Shown: in pieces, positions 1-10,661 of the stretch
Layout: each line of letters starts with the position of its first letter
How positions within the stretch are numbered: the stretch's first letter is position 1
NCBI GenBank assembly: GCA_002633005.1
Contig: NMRA01000455.1
Span: 210,122 to 274,121 of the forward strand
Length of the DNA: 64,000 nt
Origin: Phoronis australis
Lineage: Eukaryota; Phoronida; Phoronidae
Direction: 5' to 3'
Notes under the pieces: generated by a model
Databases searched by the model: none
Told to the model about the DNA's origin: nothing
The model's input: only the letters and a program-made list of their open reading frames with translations
Made by a program: the position numbers and the translations under genes

Positions 1-584
1 CTTTACGTAGCGTACGTGGCCTACCTTACCCATTCTTACGTGATACAAAGTGCTGTAGTGGTAAAATTAGAAATAAGTATAGGCGCCCAAAGCCCACTGT
101 ATCACTGAGCATTGAACGTAACTTACGGTGCGTAGGCGCTACGTTCAAATGCCAAAAGGTGGTTGGCTGCGCCTACGTGCGCCTACGCCCCACTACAGAT
201 TGGTGATACAAACTGTGTGCCAACCGGCCGCCTGTATCTCACGTACCCTGTAGCGCTTCATGGGTATGCAACAATTAATACTGAATAGAAGAGCGGCAAA
301 AAGATTGACCACACCAGAGCCGAGCCAGTCCGAAGTTGACTACCCATTTTTAAATGGTCTTAAAACCTGTGCCTTGAACTAGACGGACCCGGACTCATGT
401 GTAGTTCATGAGACCTTTCAACTGAAAACCACGTACCGCATTCTAGTTTTCCGCGGCCAGGGCTTGAATCTCTTTGTATCCGGTTATTTCATAAACCTAA
501 CCCTTAATTTGCTAGTCTGCCGAATTCAGTCTTGGCCCGATTAAATCCGGCATTTGTCTCAGAAGTCCGAAACACTAAGTTAAN
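1..584. other. Left-edge intergenic sequence, no gene seen
   Basis: No coding frame or known element stands out. The first 200 bases contain repeated GTAGGCG/CGCCTAC words and an inverted pair CTGTAGTGG (about 53-61) and CCACTACAG (about 190-199), which suggests part of an old inverted-repeat element. A single N at 584 marks an assembly join. Confidence 0.4.
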
Positions 585-660
585 AGCTAAGTCGTGGTGT
601 TGTAGTGGTAAAGCACGCGCGCTCTATCCGTCAGGTCGTGAGTTCGAGTCTCTGGTACTT
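585..660 (+). repeat. tRNA-derived SINE-like fragment
   Basis: The stretch reads like the internal promoter of a tRNA gene. An A-box-like TGTAGTGGTAAAGC lies near 601-614 and a B-box-like GAGTTCGAGTCTC near 639-651, at tRNA-like spacing. There is no clean cloverleaf with a matched acceptor stem, so I read it as the head of a tRNA-derived SINE and not as a working tRNA gene. Confidence 0.45.
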
Positions 661-769
661 GCAGGTGTTCCTGTATGACACGTTCTCCGTGTTTTTTTTT
701 TCACCTGTTTTTCTTGGATAATACTTCAGGAACCAAGGAAAATGCTTGATTTTTGAGGAAAAAACAGAA

Positions 770-912
770 AATTTTCCTGGGCGGGAGGGGGGCCCCCATC
801 CCGACCTCCCCAATTCGGTGTTATGCGCATCTACAATCGTGGTTTGCGCAAATCCTTACAGCCGGACAAAATGTCAGGCCCCCCTTGTGATATCCTAGGT
901 CCGCCACTGAAA
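770..912. repeat. Partial element ending in TAGGTCCGCCACTG
   Basis: The right end TGATATCCTAGGTCCGCCACTG, shared in diverged form with 62355-62454, resembles the inverted terminus CAGNGGCGGAT of the MITE family at 1105, 3204 and 49807. I found no matching left end, so this is a truncated or diverged relative. Confidence 0.45.
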
Positions 913-1104
913 CCTATGAGATTATTATTCAGAATTGGCATTCATGGGTCCAGACCCCTATACATAGAGGCGCTGTTCCCCGGCCCGCCCGGGGGCACTG
1001 CTGTGATCTGATCCCGGCCCTCCGCGGTGACTTGAGAAGTCGCACAGTATTATTGCTTGTCAAAACATTCCATAAAATATTGAATAACAGATACAAAGAC
1101 TTTC

Positions 1105-1411
1105 CAGGGGCGGATTTGGGGGGTGGGCAAGGGGCCCGGGCCATGGCCCCCCTAAAATTCTCTCAGATACCATTTGGGAGTTCGGGGTGCGAATTGCTTA
1201 GTAGCATATGCGCTGCGCGCATCCAGGGGTTCGGGCCGAAGAAAGCACAATTTGAACAAACTCCGTTTACTATAGTTTTTTAGTCAATTATTCCACAAAC
1301 CCAAAAATTCTATAGTGCATCCCTACATTTTACGCTGTATGTGGTGAAATTATGGTTATTCCTGTGCCCCGACCCCCCTTCCCCCTACTCAAAATCTTGG
1401 ATCCGCCCCTG
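1105..1411. repeat. CAGGGGCGGAT-ended MITE, copy 1
   Basis: The element begins CAGGGGCGGAT and ends ATCCGCCCCTG, so the termini are inverted repeats. It is flanked on both sides by the same five bases, CTTTC (1100-1104 and 1412-1416), which reads as a 5-bp target-site duplication. The interior shares the words GGGCCATGG and GGGGTGCGAAT with the copy at 49807, and carries an extra internal stretch around 1200-1400. No coding frame is present. Confidence 0.75.
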
Positions 1412-1698
1412 CTTTCCAAGGGCTTTACCTACTCCTTGATTAATATCCTGAAAGCCGTTTTCAACAAAAGAGCATCTGTTAATGTTGCATAACGAAGCAG
1501 CTCATTGGCTGGAAAGGTTTTGCATTGTCATTCTCCGGTCATTCTGCCATTGCCTACCATCGTGGTCTTCATATACAACGACTTGAGAGCTACCATGTCG
1601 GACGTGAAGACTTTTGTTGACGCCAAAATTGGGAAATATAAGGTATGAGTCTATTTGGTTGTCTCTATTTTTAAATGGGATGAAAATCACCTGTGAAC
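1412..1698. other. Intergenic sequence, no gene seen
   Basis: A minus-strand open frame of 77 codons covers 1502-1735 and runs into the palindrome. It has no recognisable domain, so I do not call it a gene. Confidence 0.4.
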
Positions 1699-1866
1699 CA
1701 CAGGCGTCTTCAGCTTCTGATCGTCCCCAATACACTCACAGGCACCTTTAAGTAGCCCTCTACAATATAACATAATATTATGTTATATTGTAGAGGGCTA
1801 CTTAAAGGTGCCTGTGAATACACTACATAGTGTATTGGGGACGATCAGAAGCTGAGGACACCTGTG
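1699..1866. repeat. Long near-perfect palindrome
   Basis: Two inverted arms meet at 1776/1777. The inner 40 bases (1737-1776 against 1777-1816) pair perfectly. The next 26 (1711-1736 against 1829-1854) also pair perfectly after a 12-base insertion (1817-1828) in the right arm. About 12 further bases on each side pair with two mismatches. There is no spacer at the centre. It may be a foldback mobile element, a recent inverted duplication or an assembly artefact. Confidence 0.85.
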
Positions 1867-2216
1867 CTGTGAACAATGTAGGCCTACTTTTCTTAGCTGC
1901 AAAGCAAGTACGATAATCCGCTTCCTACGGTGGCATTAAACTAGTGTCAATGGCCGGTGGCATAGTAGTCGGAGGTAGCGGTCCCACTTTAAACCACCCT
2001 AACTTCTTCAATTTTTAATCTAGAATCATGTTTTTAGTATCCACGTGTTCACGGCGTATAGGAGTTCATTTGTGGCGTTAATTCTCCCATACCTTAATCC
2101 CATGTTTAATTAATTGACTTTGAAGTTCAAGTTCTTTTTCCGACTTGGTTGCCAGTCGGTTACACGCACAGTGACGCACGCCTACCGGCGATTGTATGTA
2201 TTCATTGTCAGGGTAA
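1867..2216. other. Intergenic sequence upstream of the transposase relic
   Basis: I see no gene. If the Merlin-type element is intact on its left side, its inverted terminus should lie in this stretch, but I could not recognise one. Confidence 0.35.
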
Positions 2217-2795
2217 GAAAACCCCCGTTTCATCATTTGCAGTGTTGCTACCTCTACCCAACTCGTGAACAACCCCATACGGATTGGCGGCCCCGGAGTC
2301 ATCGTGCAAATTGATGAGTCGTTGATGGCCAGATGAAAGAACAACGTAGACCATGTGGTTCAACAACGATGGGTGTTTGGAGGATACTGCCCCGCACAGA
2401 ACGTTGGATTTCTGCAGTTTGTGCCGAACAGGAACGCCAATACACTTGTTCCCATAATACAACAGTTCATCTTACCCGGGTCCATCATCCACAGCGACAT
2501 TTGGGCTGCTTACAACGGTATTGCCAACCTCCCCGTTGTGCCGCCATACACCCACCAGACGGTCAACCATACCATGAACTTCGTTGATCCACAAACTGGT
2601 GCACCCACCAACCATGTCGAGTGTTACTGGAAGAACGCGAAGATGAGGTTTAAGAGCATGTGTGGTGTCCTCCCTGACATGTTGGGTGTGCATCTAGACG
2701 AGTTCATGTGGCGAGAACGTTACACCGGCATCAGCGGTCGACAGGCGTTTTTCACGATAGTCGACCACATAGCACTGTGGTACCCCACTCCTTGA
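2217..2795 (+). pseudogene. Merlin-type (ISXO2/IS1595-like) transposase relic
   Basis: The + frame encodes the C-terminal catalytic half of an ISXO2-like DDE transposase, the type used by Merlin DNA transposons. Hallmarks in order are NNPIRIGGPGVIVQIDES with the first Asp (2313-2315), RWVFGGY, IIHSDIWAAY with the second Asp (about 2496-2498), NHVECYWKNAK with the acidic third residue (about 2619-2621), and a terminal DEFMWRERY. The frame ends with its own stop at 2793-2795. A TGA at 2334-2336, between R and KNN where relatives carry Arg or Lys, interrupts it, so this copy is probably dead. The frame opens just after a TAA at 2214, and a possible splice acceptor (TTTGCAG) precedes 2242. The N-terminal DNA-binding part and terminal inverted repeats were not found. 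Confidence 0.8.
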
Positions 2796-3203
2796 GTACC
2801 AAAAACCCAACGGCCCTATTAAGGGCCACTCATTACTTCCCGATTGGCTGTTTCACTTGAAGTTTTCTACAACGGTAGGCCTACAAGGCACGCCTTAACG
2901 TGACTTATACAAAACCAAATTTTCTGCATAATTACTATTTTATAATAAGCTGCATACCATTACTAGGCCTACAGTGTAATTGGTACAATGGTATCACAAG
3001 AATCTATTATATAAAATGCATCGTTTGCACAAACTCCGTCTTCCCCGCTCCACTACAGACCTTCGTTAAGCACGTTTCGGCACCGGGAGCTGTTGACTGC
3101 TGTTCATTCGAATGAACTATCACAGATAATCGATTCATAATCTATGACTATGGTCTTGTACAGTAATAGCCTACATGACAGGCGCTTGGTCTTTTGTTAG
3201 TAG
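2796..3203. other. Intergenic sequence, no gene seen
   Basis: AT-rich sequence with several short TAGGCCTA words. It shows no convincing coding potential or repeat structure. Confidence 0.4.
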
Positions 3204-3364
3204 CAGGGGCGGATCCAGGATTTTGAGTTAGGGGGGGGCCATGGCAGAGTATTAGCCAGGATTTTGCCCATCAGACATTCGCACCCCCCCTCTGACAAAT
3301 GTAAACTGGGAGAATTTTAGGGGGGGCATAATGGCCCCTTGGCCCCCCTCTAAATCCGCCGCTG
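3204..3364. repeat. CAGGGGCGGAT-ended MITE, copy 2
   Basis: It begins CAGGGGCGGATCCAGG and ends AAATCCGCCGCTG, and is flanked by AGTAG on both sides (3199-3203 and 3365-3369), a 5-bp target duplication. The interior is the reverse complement of the copy at 49807, with shared GGATTTTGCCCATCAGACATT and GGGGGGGCATAATGGCCCC-type sequence. It is too short to encode protein. Confidence 0.8.
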
Positions 3365-4676
3365 AGTAGGCCTACTGTTCACTCAAATCAGTCAATGTGC
3401 TGTTCCGACCAGTCCGCTTTGTCTTGCTGTGCGTGAACTTGGAATCCTGCTCATACTCAACTCAAGATCGTGTATGCATGAACTTTTTTGTTAGGATAAA
3501 TGTAAAGAATTTTTTGGGTAGGCCTAATTGGCTTCAATGATCACCCATTTTCTCCTTTACCATGGTTTGTGTCAAAGAATTGGCGGAATACGGGAATGGT
3601 TAAATCAATTATTGTCTGGTGAATAAAGATTGATTGAAATTTACCTTATTTTATTAACATTTAATTTAATTTGGTGCAATGCAAATTTTTATCAACATGA
3701 ATGCGATTGTTTGAGTGAAGTTGTGAAGTTTCTCTTCATCGTATTCTAAGTTTCCGCATACGCTATCTTGAGATTAAGCAAGATTCCAAGTTCACACACA
3801 ACAGCCTGTACATAGATACAATTAACATGATCTATTAATAAATAAATTTGAATCAAAACCAAAACCTTATGAAGTCAATTTTATAGCGATCGAGAGCATT
3901 TTGCGCAATCTTTTTTGTTATTCAAAAAATTAAGATGTTGTTTTATTAGTTCATTGTATTATATTACTGTTTCTCTTGTTGAGGGCCCTCTTGGATAGCA
4001 GTGCTATCACTGAAGAGGCCAACCTCATTTTAAATATCACAATAATAAATAAATAAATAAATAAATTTAAGTCCCAAGATTTTCAATGTATAAGTGCAAA
4101 CAATTTTTAGTGGCTGGAGTGTCAGTTCTGGATCACTCTGACCAGCACACCATGCAAACACCAAATGTTTAACTGTTGATATTGCAGGGATCATGTTAGA
4201 AAAAAACATGGGTATTGGTGAATTGATGCACAGAGCCTCAAGTCTATGGGCCAATTTGGAAGACGTGTGGGCCATGTTAGTTTTTTGTCCTTTTCACTTC
4301 CAGTTTTAGTGGGCCCATTGGCGTGGGCCCGATCTAATCAATGAGTACGTCATGATTTGGAACTAATTTTGCACCAATGACGCGGGACGTGCCTCTAAAA
4401 CTATATTGATATAGAACTAGAAATTCCTTGAAAAACATTTCAGAACTATAACAACACAAGTATTTACTACAGTTTGATGCATGTGCTAAACAAATGACAT
4501 GCGAGTATTCACAACATTTTTTATTTGGAATTTGCGACCTCTCGCTGATGTGCATGCTACTTATACTTAGTACCAAGGTCAAGGCCACTACAAGTCAAAC
4601 CTCACTGTGACTTTTATCTGTGTTGATACTATTTCAAATCTTTAGATAATTAACAAAATGCTTTTAGATGTCGCAA

Positions 4677-4725
<49 letters not shown>

Positions 4726-5031
4726 TTATATAAGCACTTCCCCTAATCTTGGTGCAGCAATGTCATGTCCACGATGTTGGCATTTTCAAGTTGGGTGAGA
4801 AATCACTGAACATCACACCACTCACCAGTGGTATTTGGTAGTGTTATGAACTTAGATGAGAAACCTGTGAAACTCACTGCTTTGAATTTGTCTCCATGTG
4901 ACATCTTATGAAGGTGCAGCAGAATGTTTGTGCGCAAAATGCTCTCGCCGCCCATCAAAGTAACACAGTTTATTTTACAAGTCACGTCTGCATCAGAAAG
5001 ACGTTTCCCAATTTTCTACTTTTCTACTTAG
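3365..5031. other. Intergenic or upstream glutaredoxin sequence
   Basis: AT-rich DNA with no recognisable exon. The missing N-terminal glutaredoxin exon(s) should lie here or further left, but I could not identify one. Simple repeats are an (AAAT)n run near 4046-4066, a (CA)n tract at about 4677-4711 and an adjoining (TA)n tract to about 4726. Confidence 0.4.
4677..4726. repeat. (CA)n-(TA)n microsatellite
   Basis: About 17 CA repeats pass directly into a short TA run, ending at TTATATAAGC. Confidence 0.9.
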
Positions 5032-5187
5032 GTGGTTGTCTTCTCCAAGACTCATTGTCCATTCTGTACGATGGCCAAGTCAGCTCTCGATGATTGCAAT
5101 GCAAAGTATGAAGTTGTGGAGATTGAGAATTTGCCGGAATGTGGTGCAATTCAAGATTACCTTCTCGAGCTAACAGGAGGGCGCACT
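5032..5187 (+). CDS. Glutaredoxin exon A (CPFC active site)
   Basis: A 156-nt exon of 52 codons. The acceptor is TTTCTACTTAG before GTGGTTGTC and the donor is CGCACT|GTAAGT. It holds the first beta strand, the CPFC active site and the sequence up to GGRT. Confidence 0.85.
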
Positions 5188-6733
5188 GTAAGTACGGTAG
5201 AGAAAAAAGATAATGTGTCCTGTAACAACAAGCAATGATATGTCTTGACTTGTAATGATGCTGTTATTCTAGATCCGGTTCTGACGGTGAGTCATGCTTG
5301 CACTTGGCCATCATGCAGGCAGAGTTCTCCCTCGACAAAAATTCAAACAAGGTGTAAATTGTATGTCATGTTCTCATGTAGTGATCTTTCTTTTAGAAAA
5401 CAGCTACAGTTGATCATTATTTTCACTTGCTGAACGTGTCACTATCATTTTTACTGCCCAATAATAAAATTTTCCACGACCATGGAACACAATTTCAATC
5501 ACCTGGTTTTAAAAGCGGAAAAATTGGCTCTTGAAAAATGGCTCAGTATTTCAAACAGATCAATATTTTTAAGCATGGTCAGCCCCCAGCACAGGTGACA
5601 AGGACTGCTTGAAAATACCAGTGACTGCATATTTGCACTTGTATTTTCGGATTTAATTTCGTAAAAAGTGGTGACCAAAGAAACATGTTGAAGGTCCGCT
5701 CAGTGTCTGTACGAGTCGTACAAGCGAGGACAATTTTCTACTCATGTTTTACTTTTTCCACTCGTATTTTGGTGCGTTTACTCGGATACATCGAGCGCTG
5801 ATGGTGAGGACCGAGTGGATAAAGCATGTGTGTCGGGTTATTTTTGAACCGAATGGAATCCCCTTCTTGTCAAGACACCTTTCAATTCCAGTACTTTTTA
5901 AACGGTTGAAATAAGGAATAATTCCAAAGCCATACACCTTGGCGATTTCCTACGTCACCTGTGAAAATGTACATGACATTCCAAAACTAGGTCAATCGAA
6001 ACGACGCGGTTTCTTATCTCCAGGACAAAGGAGAGTTCGATCGCTGCCTAATCCACAACAGCCCGTCTCTTGCGCTCAGATGTCATGAATAGGAATTCCT
6101 GTTCATCTTGTCTGGTTATTTTTGGTGGGTACTGCAGCAAATTTTGAACTTATCATTTTGCAACCAAGTTTGCCACAGCATAAGAGCGCTCAAGTTGGAT
6201 GGATTGGATATTAAGAAGTATTAGATATAATGTGATGACCTTGACCTTGCCTTTAAAAGCTGCATGTTGTTTTTCATTCAGGTTCCCAGGGTGTTCATTG
6301 ATGGGAAATGTATCGGAGGTGGCAGCGAGACGAAGCAGCTCAAGGATTCTGGGAAACTTCAACAGATGGTGGCATAATGTTATCTCTGTTTTTTGTACCT
6401 GCAGACCAAATTTAATTGATGTGATCATGTGTTTGCGCACAAAGTAATGCTGTCTTTACATCATTTTTTTGTTAATTTTCATCTGTTTAGTCTTTCCTAT
6501 CTTGCCGTTTTTTGGAGCCAATGGAAGTGAATTTTGTTGTTTGTTACCAGTATTAGTTGTTTGCAATCGTACTCAAATTGCCATTGGTAAATATGGTAAA
6601 ATCTCGCCAATTTCGGACAAAAATAATTGCCAAAATTGGTCTTTTCTCATTTTTCAAACGCTTCTAATATTGTTTTGAATGCCCACAGTTGCTGGAAGCA
6701 TTGTCTGAAGGTAGCTACGACATAGACCTTTAA
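5032..6733 (+). CDS. Glutaredoxin, dithiol CPFC type (5'-partial, 3 exons)
   Basis: Exons 5032-5187, 6282-6368 and 6689-6733 join in phase 0 to give 95 residues plus stop. The product is a glutaredoxin, a small thiol-disulfide oxidoreductase that uses glutathione. The active site is CPFC (residues 9-12 of the visible part) after VVVFSKTH. The conserved TVP motif with its cis-proline forms across the first junction (GGRT then VPRVFIDG), and the glutathione-binding glycine motif CIGGGSET follows. The C-terminus LLEALSEGSYDIDL suits the last helix. The sequence aligns best by memory with GLRX2-type proteins, although vertebrate GLRX2 has CSYC. The N-terminus, which would decide between cytosolic and mitochondrial targeting, is not located. 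The second donor (ATG|GTGGCA) is weak. Reading through it would end the protein after Met-Val-Ala. Confidence 0.85.
6282..6368 (+). CDS. Glutaredoxin exon B (VP and GG motifs)
   Basis: An 87-nt exon of 29 codons, VPRVFIDGKCIGGG then SETKQLKDSGKLQQM. The acceptor TTTTTCATTCAG is strong. The donor GTGGCA is non-ideal. Confidence 0.85.
6689..6733 (+). CDS. Glutaredoxin last exon
   Basis: The acceptor GCCCACAG is followed by 14 codons and TAA, encoding LLEALSEGSYDIDL. The phase matches exon B, and leucines at the start suit the glutaredoxin terminal helix. Confidence 0.65.
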   Translation: MLEALSEGSYDIDL

Positions 6734-7741
6734 ATTGGTGTAACATCTATTTGGTGCTGCTTATCTTTTGTTAAAAAAATGAAAACAGAAAATTTCACTT
6801 GTCCGTCATATTGTGTCCTAAGTTTGTGAGATTTTACGGTATCAATAATCCTATTGAATGATCATGGACTGATTGTCCACATTACACAGTTTGTTGTAGT
6901 TTATCTCATGAATGTATTGTGACGCACAATTTGAAACTTATCAGTCGGACTTTTGTCAATTTCATTATACCTTTGTAAGCCTTATTTCAGGACAAACTTT
7001 GTTATCTTGGGAAACATTTATTGTATACAGATTATGTTTATAAATAATGTTATTTAATGCGAGTGATATTGTTGATTAATGCTCTGGAACAAAGTTGTGA
7101 TATTGTCTGCTAAGCAAAATAATGTGTATTGATGCAGATAATGGACCAAACCGTACATGTATGTATGTCTGTGTTGCAACCTGACAATCCTTAGTGGGAA
7201 ACATACTGTATTGCTCACTCTGAACCGATATCTACTAGATCTCTTCTACTATTGCATACCAAAATTTTTCTGTTACCGGTATTTAGTCTTCACTGATTTT
7301 GCCTCTGTACTGTGACTTTGTATGTTTTTCTCAGCAGGAAATATATGGATAACATGAATTCATGTGTTTTTTCTGCCAGCACTTCCACACACACACACAC
7401 ACACACGATATTGCGATTTGAAGGGTGGTCCAGAAATCCAAGACGAGGCCTGCTGATGATGAAACATATGCTCAAAGTAACTTGACTGTGACTTCCTGTC
7501 TGTTTGAGTCTGCTCAACTGCTTGTTACATTATCCAATCTTTAGTGCATTTTTCTGACACACTCAGTCCCAATGTCGGTTTTTAGGTCCAAACCTGACAC
7601 GAAAGTGCATTTGGTCTCGGCTTAGCTACAAAGACTGTCATCGCATATCTTGTGTCATGACCCAAGTGGGAATGACCAAGGGCAGACTTCGGGGACTCTT
7701 ACAGTTGTAAAAGAGTTCTAGGGCCGAGGGGGGGGGGGGGG
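6734..7741. other. Glutaredoxin 3' UTR and intergenic sequence
   Basis: No further coding sequence is seen. A (CA)n run lies at about 7387-7406, and a poly-G run with one N sits at 7729-7742. No clear AATAAA signal lies close to the stop. Confidence 0.4.
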
Positions 7742-7841
7742 NGTCTTAAACCCACTAATTAAGTGCTTTGAAAGTCATTGGAAATTGGGGATGTGGTACA
7801 GAGAAAGGGGGATATTTCTGTGACAAAATAGACGCATCTCC

Positions 7842-7977
7842 GGGGTTCAGGGGGTCCGGACCCCCCTTTTTTTGGTTGATTTTAGTGATATCAAATCTAG
7901 AATTGTTAACTCGGACCCCCTTTTTAAAACAATCCTTCATCCGACCCCACTATTAAAAAGGCTTGGATCCGCCCCTG
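7842..7977. repeat. Truncated relative of the CAGGGGCGGAT MITE family
   Basis: It ends CTTGGATCCGCCCCTG, identical to the family terminus, with GGGGTCCGGACCCCCC-type sequence inside. The left end is not evident and an N at 7742 lies upstream, so I cannot define a target duplication. Confidence 0.5.
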
Positions 7978-8840
7978 GGCTAGCAATTACTGAGGAAGAT
8001 TACCGAAGTAGGCCGGTTCTCCCATAAGTACTGGTTAGGCTTTTCGGGAGATAAAGTTGAACTTATCACCGAGAGTTGGACACTGACCATGTGCGGTGAT
8101 TCACCTGGAAACTAATCTTGCTATGGGTCAAATTTGTTTACCGTGCCACGTTGCTGAAGCTAAATATATCGTCTAAAGATATTTTAACACTGTGTGTTTA
8201 ACATGTGCATACACTGTGGCAAAGAAAAGCAAATACGCTGGACTAGTTTCATATTTCTTTCACGGTGTTGTGACCGGTGTTGCCTAGCTGTTTTATTGCC
8301 AAAATCAATAAAAACCTGCCAAGAGTAAAAACGACAAAAAGGCGACTAAAGAGAAACGTTTGGAATTCTAAGACGTACAAATTTGTCAGTTCCCAAAGAT
8401 AGGAAAAAACACAGTGTAAAAAATGGCGAAAAGTCGTGTCAAATGTGAAAGGCAGTGTCTTCAGATGAATTCGTTTGTGCATAGATGCAGCTAGAAGTCG
8501 TTTACTCTGGAAGTATTTGCGCTGTCGGTCGGCAAACCAACTGGCATAGGAAAAGACGACACTCGAAATCTCATTGGCCGGCCGGGGCTCCACTTTTTCA
8601 GTGCTGCGCCGGCCATGGTCTATGGGGCGGTGCACCACAGAGGAGGCTGGAGACTATAGCCCACTTTTTTCAGTGCTGCACCGCCCATGGTCTAGAACAA
8701 TTGATTTTATGACTAGGTATGAAACCCGAATAAATGAAGAGGCGCAAGGGATCTCCAGCCAACGCACTCACCATTTCGTACGCGCGTTTTACCCTATTTA
8801 TCTGCTATTCGAAACATGTCATGAACTGCGCCTCTGCCAG

Positions 8841-8905
8841 TGTGTGTGTGTGTGTGTGTGTGTGTGTCGGTNTGTGTGTGCGTCCGTGTGTGTGTGTGTG
8901 TGTGT
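8841..8905. repeat. (TG)n microsatellite interrupted by N
   Basis: Two blocks of TG repeats separated by CGGT, N at 8872, and a short non-repeat segment near 8881-8886. Confidence 0.9.
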
Positions 8906-9315
8906 ACGATGCTTTGTTGATGTTTCGGGCGAAATCATGGACGATCTGAAAACGCGGGCCGGGATCATATCCATTACCTCAAGAATAAATGCAATCCGGA
9001 TCCGAGAGTCTGAAGGGAGTCGGCGTGGGAGCGTCATTGCGCGACTACCGCCGGTATATTAGATTCTGATGGACGGTGTGCCGCTGAGACATGAAATGCC
9101 CGGGTCGGCTCCTAATTTTTCAGAGTAGCCGGGCTACATGTATATCGCGATACTCCTCATTTGTTCCAACCCACTGAAAAAGTTCTTGAACTACATTCAG
9201 TTTGGCGTACGTACTGACCGTAAGTAATCAAGCAACCAAAGGTATGGTGAATAAAAAATGAAAAAATTAACAAAGTTAACATACTATTATACACCAAGAA
9301 AGTTTGAGTTTTATC

Positions 9316-9440
9316 ATGCGCGCACCCAGGACTCCTCCGGGAGAGGGAGCGGGGGCTGGAAATAAAAGGTTCGCTTCGGAGAAACGAAAAGTCCGAAAAA
9401 ATAGAAAACGAGACAAAGCCCGGGCCAGAAAACGAATGCA
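9316..9440. repeat. Dispersed repeat fragment (CATGCGCGCACCC)
   Basis: It starts CATGCGCGCACCC and continues with GGAG and GAAAAGTCC-type words. The reverse complement of 59162-59395 starts the same way and has the same order of words, so both are probably diverged copies of one mobile element. Confidence 0.4.
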
Positions 9441-10370
9441 CGGCACAATTCATACTGTAGTTCTGAGCGTACCCCTTGTATTTTGCTTTATTAGTAAACT
9501 TTAGTTGGTACACATTCTCAAAAAATTGAGCCCCCGTGAATTTAGGCTGGGTGCGTGCATGTTTATGTCAGTAAATCGACAAGAAAGTAGAAATCTATAT
9601 AATCAGATAAAAGAGAATATCTACAAACAGAATAACTGTTTACGAACAATGAAGGCAACAGAGTGACGAAAGTCGTAATACAGTAGGCCAATAATAGTCA
9701 ACAATTTACACGACCAGCGATTGCACTCCGTAGATGACAGAGGGCACCGGTACAGTAGGTAGCTCCGTTAAACCTCTAGAGATTTAATAAGCCTTTTCCA
9801 TTGTTTGACACCATGCTGAAGCAAACATAATTGAAACCATGAGAGAAAATGTTCGAGAAAGTTTGTTCACAAATCTCAGACATTAGTACACGAGTGATCC
9901 TACTAGATAAGCATTTTGGTCGAGAAAATAGCTGAGAGCAGCTCTCTTCTTTTATCCTCCAAATACATGTTTCAAAGCTCTTCACTGGAGTTTATCAACT
10001 TTCTTAAACTTTTGCACCCCACACAGGTGACATTACCAGAGGACAGTAAGTAAAGTTTGACTATAGCCATGGCATACTTTTATTTTGCTGTCACTTCCAA
10101 TAGGTGGCGTAGTCTATACAGAACATTGGCGTGTCTAGTAGAAGGGTTCTGACATACTGTATATAAAACATGACGGTTATGGAATTTTTGTTTATCATAA
10201 ATAGCTACTTCGTGAAATTTGACCGGATTATTACATTTTATTGTCATATTCGAATGAAGGTACAGGGAACGTGTTTTCCCCATGTCAGTTTGACCGAGTT
10301 ATTACATTTTTAAAAGTAAAAAATACCACAATTTTAACTGTCGTAGTTCAATGAAGGTATAGAGAATAGA

Positions 10371-10661
10371 CTTTATTATTCGCGCGCAAGCGTCGCGTGT
10401 GTATTGGATTTTTCCTGCACTAACAAAATCGCGCCCGTATCGTTACAAAATGCAAACTCGTTCTTCGCGGAGGAATCTAGTTTGTTCTTTTTCAACAGAG
10501 GACGCTCTCGTTCAACCATGACGTCACGATAAACTTTCAAGATGGTGGAAGTGGTGTTGTGTCGCGAAAAGCTTCTCTAAAAGTTTGAGTGAAACTTTTG
10601 CTGTTCTGTACGCATATGCACTGTCGTCAGTTTTACCTGTTCCACTTACCCTGTTGCAACA
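10371..10661 (+). promoter_or_regulatory. CERT 5' region: CpG-rich start, CRE-like site, two uORFs
   Basis: The sequence turns CpG-rich near 10380-10480. A perfect cAMP-response-element palindrome TGACGTCA lies at 10519-10526. Two upstream ATGs precede the main start: a 4-codon uORF at 10518-10532 (overlapping the CRE) and a 12-codon uORF at 10542-10580 whose ATG has AAGATGG context, also a YY1-like motif. If transcription starts upstream of them, both could reduce translation of CERT. I cannot place the transcription start. Confidence 0.45.

Larger units (their letters stand above)
7978..10370. other. Intergenic sequence between glutaredoxin and CERT
   Basis: No supported gene. It contains a long (TG)n tract with an N at 8872, and a GC-richer dispersed-repeat fragment at about 9316-9440. 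Open frames through the TG tract are low-complexity artefacts. Confidence 0.4.

Noticed and set aside
8574-9062. Long + strand frame of 162 codons
   Set aside because: It runs through a (TG)n tract and an N. The Cys/Val repeats are a low-complexity artefact.
7978-10500. Search for POLK upstream of CERT on the minus strand
   Set aside because: In humans CERT1 and POLK share a bidirectional promoter, so I looked for it. No minus-strand frame here resembles a Y-family polymerase.
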